In this document: one piece after another, positions 13,333 to 17,563 of the stretch
Layout of the letters: every line of letters begins with the position of its first letter
Position numbering within the stretch: position 1 is the stretch's first letter
Origin: DASXYU01 sp036502295
Lineage (GTDB): Bacteria; Actinomycetota; Actinomycetes; Mycobacteriales; Jatrophihabitantaceae
Assembly (NCBI GenBank): GCA_036502295.1
Contig: DASXYU010000060.1
Coordinates: forward strand, 1-17,563
Direction: 5' to 3'
Length of the DNA: 17,563 nt
Position numbers and translations under genes: made by a program
Notes under the pieces: generated by a model
Told to the model about the DNA's origin: nothing
The model's database searches: none
Seen by the model: only the letters and a program-made list of their open reading frames with translations

Positions 13333-14048
13333 TTCTGCGGCCGATCCGGTCGATGCGTCTTGATCACTCGGCCGTCGGCGAGCGTGGTGTGCGTGTGTCC
13401 GTCGCCGTAGACCGTGGTCGGACGCTCGTGCCTGATCGGCTGCAGGTCAACGGCGGCGAGCGCAGCCTTCACGCTGGCAAAGCCGGCGAGCCATTCGAGC
13501 GTGACCCGCGTCGGCGGCAGCATGAACCGCGCGCCTTGGGCGAGTTCGGCGAGGGCGTCACCGGCACCTATCCACGCCGCGATCGACGACTCGGTGGTGA
13601 TGTCGCGTGGTTGTGCGCCGGCGGGGAGTTCCGCGAGGAAGAAGCGGGTGTCGTAGCGACGCGCCTCGCTCGGCGGCGTCACCCAGCGCGCGAAGGGGCG
13701 CAGCTCGACGGTGTCGGTGAGCAGGACGTCGGTCTCCTCGCTCACCTCGCGTACCGCGGTGCCGAGCAGCATTCGGGCCTCGTCCTCGGTGCACCCGAAG
13801 CGGGCTGCGGTGAAGGCGGCGCTGCCGGCGATCGGAACCTCTCCGTCGCGGGGCTCACATCCGCCACCGGGAAAGACCGTCATGCCGGCCGCGAAGACCA
13901 TCTGGGCGACACGGGTGAGCAGCCATGCCTCGATGCCCGTGCCACCGACCGGGGCGTCACGCAGCAGCGCAACGGTCACCGCATCCCGGACAGGCGGTGG
14001 TTGAGAAGAGCTCGTCTCGAAAGCACCTTTCGAAGCCACCGGACTCAC
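13329..14048 (-). CDS. NUDIX hydrolase, NUDT19-like with insertion in the NUDIX box
   Basis: A 239-residue NUDIX protein. The glycine-rich start of the box, VFPGGGCEPRDGE (58-70), and its catalytic helix GTAVREVSEETDVLL (96-110; R100, E101, E104, E105) are separated by an extra loop of about 25 residues, as in NUDT19-like proteins. ARWVTPPSEARRYDTRFFLA (120-139) is also typical of that group, in which several members act on acyl-CoA or CoA. GTG 14048 was chosen because it overlaps the ridA stop (GTGA); the longer frame up to 14756 is antisense-type shadow of ridA and the region before it. The next gene, the MBL hydrolase, overlaps its stop by ATGA, so translation of all three genes is probably coupled. 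Confidence 0.83.
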   Translation of the reverse strand: MSPVASKGAFETSSSQPPPVRDAVTVALLRDAPVGGTGIEAWLLTRVAQMVFAAGMTVFPGGGCEPRDGEVPIAGSAAFTAARFGCTEDEARMLLGTAVREVSEETDVLLTDTVELRPFARWVTPPSEARRYDTRFFLAELPAGAQPRDITTESSIAAWIGAGDALAELAQGARFMLPPTRVTLEWLAGFASVKAALAAVDLQPIRHERPTTVYGDGHTHTTLADGRVIKTHRPDRPQK

Positions 14049-14500
14049 GCGACCTCGACGATGACCTCGACCTCGACCGGCGCGTCGGACGGCAATGCCG
14101 CGACTCCCACCGCCGAGCGGGCGTGCGCGCCCACGTCGCCGAAGACCTGGACGAAGAACTCGCTCGCGCCGTTGATCACGCCCGGCTGCCCGGTGAAGGA
14201 CGGGTCGGAGGCGACGAAGCCGACGACCTTCACGACCTTCACCACGTTGTCGATGCCGACGAGGGCATGGATCGCGGCGAGGGCGTTGAGCGCGCACTGC
14301 TGGGCGAGCTGCTTGGCGTCCTCGGCACTCACGTCGGCGCCCACCTTGCCGGTGGCCGGGAGCACGCCATCGCGCATCGGCAGCTGCCCGGAGGTGTAGA
14401 CGAAGTTCCCCGACCGAACGGCTGGCACATAGGCGGCAACCGGTGCGACGACCGGCGGAAGCGTGATGCCGAGTTCGGCGAGTGTCGCTGAAGCAGTCAT
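14045..14500 (-). CDS. ridA: RidA-family (YjgF/Rid) deaminase-like protein
   Basis: A 151-residue member of the Rid superfamily, in the position of Rv3678c. The core phrase FVYTSGQLPMRDG (33-45), the hallmark arginine R128 in HARSAVGVAALP, and the acidic residue 15 positions later (E143 in PVEVEVIVEV) match the residues that bind the imine/enamine intermediate in RidA. The likely role is hydrolysis of reactive 2-aminoacrylate-type compounds made by PLP enzymes. ATG 14500 lies six bases after a TAGGCT -10 box, so this operon's transcript is probably leaderless. A small internal repeat of KVVK/VVGF is seen at 88-95. It is the first gene of ridA-NUDIX-MBL. Confidence 0.9.
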   Translation of the reverse strand: MTASATLAELGITLPPVVAPVAAYVPAVRSGNFVYTSGQLPMRDGVLPATGKVGADVSAEDAKQLAQQCALNALAAIHALVGIDNVVKVVKVVGFVASDPSFTGQPGVINGASEFFVQVFGDVGAHARSAVGVAALPSDAPVEVEVIVEVA

Positions 14501-14506
14501 ACCCGC

Positions 14507-14512
14507 AGCCTA
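14507..14512 (-). promoter_or_regulatory. -10 element TAGGCT of the ridA operon
   Basis: On the minus strand TAGGCT is followed by GCGGGT and the ATG of ridA, six bases. An identical TAGGCT (14541-14546) faces the other way 28 bases further on, so the two promoters overlap within a 52-base spacer. Confidence 0.55.
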
Positions 14513-14540
14513 TCTGCGGGGCAGTGTTCTGCGCCGGGCC

Positions 14541-14546
14541 TAGGCT
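14541..14546 (+). promoter_or_regulatory. -10 element TAGGCT of the Get3-like gene pair
   Basis: TAGGCT is followed by TGCCGC and GTG 14553, exactly six bases, with no Shine-Dalgarno sequence. This supports a leaderless start at the first of two tandem GTG codons (14553, 14556). Confidence 0.55.
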
Positions 14547-14552
14547 TGCCGC

Positions 14553-15521
14553 GTGGTGTCCGGCGAAGGGCTGTTCAGCGAGCGGGTGCGCCTGCATGTC
14601 GTCACGGGCAAGGGCGGAACCGGCAAGACGACCGTCGCCGCCGCCCTCGCGCTGAGCCTCGCGGGAACGGGCAGGCGTGTGCTGCTTGTGGAGGTCGAAG
14701 GACGTCAGGGACTCGCCCAACTCTTCGACGTCGCCGCCCTGCCGTATGAGGAGCAACGTCTCGCCTCAGCGGCCAACGGCGGCGCGGTCTGGGGACTGGC
14801 GGTTGACGCCGAAGAGGCGATGATCGAGTACCTCGACATGTTCTACGGGTTGAGGCGCTCGGCGCGCGGACTGCAGAAGATGGGGGCGGTCGATTTCGTC
14901 ACCACACTCGCACCGGGGCTGCGCGACGTCCTGCTCACCGGCAAGGTGAAGGAGTCCGTGACGAGGACGCACCAGGACGCGACGCCGGTCTATGACGCCG
15001 TCGTCCTCGATGCCCCGCCGACGGGCCGCATCGGCAAGTTCCTCAACGCCACACGCGAGGTCGCGAACCTCGCGAAGGTGGGGCCGCTGAACCGGCAGAG
15101 TGCCGGCGTGATGGAGCTGCTGCGCTCAGCGCGGACCCTGGTGCATCTCGTAACGCTGCTCGAAGAGATGCCGGTGCAGGAGACTCTCGATGCCGCCGCG
15201 GAGCTCACTGCCGACGGCTACCGCCTCGGCTCGGTCGTGGTGAACCGTGCCCGCCCCGATCTCGGCACCGGCGACGGGGAGGTTGACGTCGAACTGCTCG
15301 CCGCCGGGCTCGCCCAGGCGGACCTGCCCGCCGAACACGCCGCCGCCCTCGCAGACGAGATCGCGCAGTACACACTGCGGCAACGCACCCAACTGGAGAA
15401 CGCCGCGCGCCTTGCCGCCCTCGACCTGCCGCGCATCGAACTCCCCGATCTCACCCCGCCGGTCGACCTCGGCGAGCTGAACCTGCTCGCCACACAGATC
15501 AGCGCGGCGGTGCCGGCGTGA
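14553..15521 (+). CDS. Get3/ArsA-like ATPase, BagA type (Rv3679 position)
   Basis: A 322-residue P-loop ATPase of the ArsA/Get3 group. Walker A GKGGTGKTT is at 19-27 and a Walker B-type DAPPTG at 153-158. The usual DPAHS switch after the first strand is replaced by EVEGRQGLAQLF (47-58), which is my recollection of the mycobacterial Rv3679 branch as well. No CxxC zinc motif is present, so dimerisation would differ from eukaryotic Get3. In M. tuberculosis the two paralogues form a complex, named BagA/BagB for bacterial Get3-like, needed for tolerance of certain stresses. Arsenite transport is unlikely without arsB or arsR. The GTGA overlap with the next gene implies coupled, roughly equal production. 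Confidence 0.88.
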   Translation: MVSGEGLFSERVRLHVVTGKGGTGKTTVAAALALSLAGTGRRVLLVEVEGRQGLAQLFDVAALPYEEQRLASAANGGAVWGLAVDAEEAMIEYLDMFYGLRRSARGLQKMGAVDFVTTLAPGLRDVLLTGKVKESVTRTHQDATPVYDAVVLDAPPTGRIGKFLNATREVANLAKVGPLNRQSAGVMELLRSARTLVHLVTLLEEMPVQETLDAAAELTADGYRLGSVVVNRARPDLGTGDGEVDVELLAAGLAQADLPAEHAAALADEIAQYTLRQRTQLENAARLAALDLPRIELPDLTPPVDLGELNLLATQISAAVPA

Positions 15522-16666
15522 GCGACCTCGACCTGGATCTCGGTGCGCTGGTGCGCGACCCTGCCACTCGCGTGATCGTCACCTGCGGCAGCGGCGGGGT
15601 CGGCAAGACCACCACCGCGGCAGCCCTCGCGCTGCTCGGCGCCGAAGCCGGACGGCGCACGGTCGTCCTCACCATCGACCCGGCGCGCCGCCTCGCCCAG
15701 TCGATGGGTCTCACCGAACTCGACAACACCCCCCGCGAGGTTGTCGGCGTCAGCAACGGTCGACTGTTCGCCATGATGCTCGATATGAAGAGGACGTTCG
15801 ACGACGTCGTCCTCGCTCACTCCACGCCCGAACGGGCCAAGCAGATCTTCGACAATCCGTTCTACCAATCGCTCTCCTCGTCCTTCGCCGGGACGCAGGA
15901 GTACATGGCGATGGAGAAGCTCGGTCAGCTCGTCTCGGCGAACGAGTGGGACCTCATCGTGGTCGACACCCCACCGTCGCGGTCGGCGCTGGACTTTCTC
16001 GACGCACCCAACCGCCTCGGCCGCTTCCTCGACGGCCGGATGATCCGGATGATCACTGCGCCGGCGCGCGCCAGCGGTAAGACCGGGCTGAAGCTGATGA
16101 ACTTCAGCTTCGACCTCTTCGCGAAGGTCTTCAGCCGGGTGCTCGGTGGCGACCTGATCCGCGACCTCTCCTCCTTCGTCACCGCGCTCGAGTCGATGTT
16201 CGGCGGATTCCGTGAGCGGGCACAGCAGACGTATCAGTTGCTCAAAGCTCCGGGCACGGCGTTCATCGTCGTGTCAGCGCCCGAGCCGGATGCGCTGCGC
16301 GAGGCGAGCTACTTCGTCGAGCGCCTCTCGGACGACAAGATGCCGCTCGCCGGGCTCGTCCTCAACCGGGTGCACCGCACGACTGCGCCGGCCGCTGATG
16401 AGCCGCTGGCCGCCGGCCGCGCTGAGGCGGTCGCCGAATACCTGGCCAACCAGCCCCCGAGTCCCGCGACCCAGCTGGCTGCGACGGCCCTGCGGGTGCA
16501 TGCCGAGATCGCACGGGCGGCCGAGCAGGACGCGCGGATGTCGCGGCGCTTCCGTGCCGCGCACCCGGAGGTCGCGGTGACGGAGGTACCCGCGCTGCCG
16601 GTCGACGTCCACGACCTCGACGGGCTGAGGAAAATAGGGGCTCTCCTGGGCACCCAGGTACCCTGA
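15518..16666 (+). CDS. Get3/ArsA-like ATPase, BagB type (Rv3680 position)
   Basis: A 382-residue paralogue of the preceding protein, with Walker A GSGGVGKTT (24-32), the switch I-type TIDPARRLAQSMGL (52-65) and DTPPSRSALDFL (150-161). Unlike its partner it keeps the DPA signature. A long helical region (about 90-240) with hydrophobic and Met-rich segments (MIRMITAP, LKLMNFSFDLFAKVF) is where Get3 proteins have their client-binding subdomain. The pair probably forms a heteromer acting on membrane or lipid-associated clients in the cytoplasm; this is inference from fold. GTG 15518 overlaps the upstream stop by 4 bases. Only six bases separate its stop from the ponA start, so no whiB4 gene lies between as it does in M. 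tuberculosis. Confidence 0.88.
   Translation: MSDLDLDLGALVRDPATRVIVTCGSGGVGKTTTAAALALLGAEAGRRTVVLTIDPARRLAQSMGLTELDNTPREVVGVSNGRLFAMMLDMKRTFDDVVLAHSTPERAKQIFDNPFYQSLSSSFAGTQEYMAMEKLGQLVSANEWDLIVVDTPPSRSALDFLDAPNRLGRFLDGRMIRMITAPARASGKTGLKLMNFSFDLFAKVFSRVLGGDLIRDLSSFVTALESMFGGFRERAQQTYQLLKAPGTAFIVVSAPEPDALREASYFVERLSDDKMPLAGLVLNRVHRTTAPAADEPLAAGRAEAVAEYLANQPPSPATQLAATALRVHAEIARAAEQDARMSRRFRAAHPEVAVTEVPALPVDVHDLDGLRKIGALLGTQVP
16645..16664 (+). promoter_or_regulatory. Candidate ponA promoter with 6-base inverted repeat
   Basis: TACCCT (16659-16664) fits TAnnnT and lies 8 bases before GTG 16673, which has no Shine-Dalgarno sequence. CCTGGG (16645-16650) and CCCAGG (16653-16658) form an inverted repeat directly upstream, in the -35/-10 spacer, a place where a repressor could sit. 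All of it overlaps the last codons of the preceding gene, so chance is possible. Confidence 0.35.
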
Positions 16667-16672
16667 GTCCTC

Positions 16673-17563
16673 GTGGCGTCCTCCTCCCGAACCTGGATCA
16701 CCGTCAGCAAGCTTGTCGGGATCCTTCTCGCCACCGGCATCCTCGCGGCAGGCCTGCTCCTGCCCTATGTCGGCGGCCTCGGCCTCGCCGCGCGGCACGA
16801 GGCGGACAAGTTCCTCACCACGGGCTGCAACCTCACCGAGTCGGCTCCGCCGCAGGCGACGACGCTCTATGCCGATGACGGAAAGACCGTGGTGGCCAGG
16901 ATCTTCACGCAGGATCGCCTGCCGGTTCCGCTCACCCAGGTTCCGCAGTACTTGCAGGACGCCCTCGTCGCGACCGAGGACCGGCGCTTCTTCTCCCACC
17001 ACGGCGTCGACATGCGCGGCCTCATCCGTTCTGCGGTGAACACGAGCAGCGGAGACACCCAGGGTGGCTCGACGCTGACGATGCAGTACGTGAAGCAGAT
17101 CCGCTACTACCAGGCGGGCACCGACCTGGCCAAGCAGCAGGCCGCGATCGCGCAGAACCTCAATCGCAAGATGGAGGACGCGAAGTGCGCGCTGCAGTTC
17201 GAGCAGCGCGAGAAGAAGCCGGAGATCCTCGACAACTACCTCAACATCGCCTTCTTCGGCGAGAACGCGTACAGCGTCGAGTCGGCCTCGGAGATCTACT
17301 TCGGCATCTCGGTCGACAAGCTCCAATTGCACCAGGCCGCGATGCTCGTCGGCATCCTGCGGGCCCCGAGCGACTACGACCCGTTCAAGCACCCGCAGCA
17401 GGCCCGTGACCGGCGCAACCAGGTCATCCAGAACATGGTGACCGCCGGTGACCTGACCGAGGCCCAGGCCAAGGTTTGGCAGGCCAAGCCGAACGACCTC
17501 TCGACCACGACGGCGCCGACCCTCGAGCAGGGTTGCTACAACGCGCCCAACACCATCGCCAAT
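16673..17563 (+). CDS. ponA2: Class A penicillin-binding protein, PonA2 type, 5' part
   Basis: Partial gene running off the right edge; 297 residues are visible. A short cytoplasmic start and one membrane helix (about 9-32) anchor the protein. The GT51 peptidoglycan glycosyltransferase domain follows: catalytic E102 in ATEDRRFFSHHGVD, then GGSTLTMQYVKQ (131-142), RKMEDAK (165-171), EILDNYLNIAFFGENAYSVE (184-203), SEIYFG (206-211) and LRAPSDYDPFKHP (229-241). The transpeptidase domain, and any PASTA domain, would lie beyond the window. C52 and C171 fall in the extracytoplasmic part and might pair. Position after the Get3-like pair matches Rv3682 (ponA2), which rules out ponA1 by context rather than by sequence. 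GTG 16673 follows the previous stop by six bases. Confidence 0.92.
   Translation, partial: MASSSRTWITVSKLVGILLATGILAAGLLLPYVGGLGLAARHEADKFLTTGCNLTESAPPQATTLYADDGKTVVARIFTQDRLPVPLTQVPQYLQDALVATEDRRFFSHHGVDMRGLIRSAVNTSSGDTQGGSTLTMQYVKQIRYYQAGTDLAKQQAAIAQNLNRKMEDAKCALQFEQREKKPEILDNYLNIAFFGENAYSVESASEIYFGISVDKLQLHQAAMLVGILRAPSDYDPFKHPQQARDRRNQVIQNMVTAGDLTEAQAKVWQAKPNDLSTTTAPTLEQGCYNAPNTIAN

Noticed and set aside
14049..14756. N-terminal extension of the second NUDIX frame
   Set aside because: It is out of frame over ridA and the divergent promoter; the GTGA overlap at 14045-14048 gives a natural start.
14553..16666. Arsenic resistance (ArsA) function for the paired ATPases
   Set aside because: No arsB, arsC, arsD or arsR gene is present, and gene order matches the Get3-like pair of M. 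tuberculosis.
1..17563. Transfer island, defence system, CRISPR or toxin-antitoxin module
   Set aside because: No composition break, integrase, transposase, repeat array or paired small toxin/antitoxin genes were seen; the genes belong to conserved actinobacterial families.

Overview
The window is very GC-rich, densely packed bacterial DNA with many GTG starts, 4-base ATGA/GTGA overlaps and leaderless-looking promoters. Together with the gene order this points to a high-GC actinobacterium. I cannot name the genus. From about 4.2 kb to the right edge the genes follow, as far as I remember that chromosome, the order of Mycobacterium tuberculosis Rv3660c to Rv3682: ssd, HAD phosphatase, Rv3662c-like, holin-like Rv3669, ephE, marP, CoA-type NUDIX, nth, small membrane protein, crp, metallo-beta-lactamase fold protein, RidA, two Get3/ArsA-like ATPases and ponA2. 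This is a conserved chromosomal block and not a mobile island.

Layout. (1) 1-1863, plus: the 3' part of a ureidoglycine-glyoxylate aminotransferase (pucG type) and a complete allantoate amidohydrolase, the ureide steps of purine catabolism. (2) 1856-4873, minus: a Tad operon core, ssd/cpaE-like, tadA, tadB, tadC. It stops abruptly after tadC, with no pilin or pseudopilin genes. (3) 5047-5850, plus: a HAD-IB phosphatase with a C-terminal membrane anchor. It is followed by a 420-base convergent spacer with large inverted repeats. (4) 6271-7020, minus: a degenerate Fic-like protein. Divergent to it are a holin-like membrane protein and an EphE-type hydrolase (7071-8466). (5) 8519-11617, minus: nth, CoA-pyrophosphatase-type NUDIX, a cupredoxin lipoprotein, and the periplasmic acid-resistance protease MarP. 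(6) 11650-12515, plus: a 33-residue membrane microprotein and Crp. (7) 12499-14500, minus: ridA, NUDIX and MBL hydrolase, coupled by 4-base overlaps. (8) 14553 to the end, plus: a pair of Get3-like ATPases and the 5' part of a class A penicillin-binding protein (ponA2 type).

Functional themes are envelope and stress physiology (MarP, PonA, holin-like protein, Tad core, Get3-like pair), metabolite and DNA housekeeping (NUDIX proteins, RidA, Nth) and cAMP-dependent regulation (Crp). The least expected observations are these: a heptamer, GAGGACG, that occurs about 55 times on the two strands; a Tad operon without pilins and with an N-terminally reduced Ssd; a cupredoxin where the mycobacterial block has a thioredoxin-like gene; loss of whiB4 before ponA2; and the structured convergent spacer at 5851-6270. 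I found no tRNA, rRNA, CRISPR array or insertion sequence.
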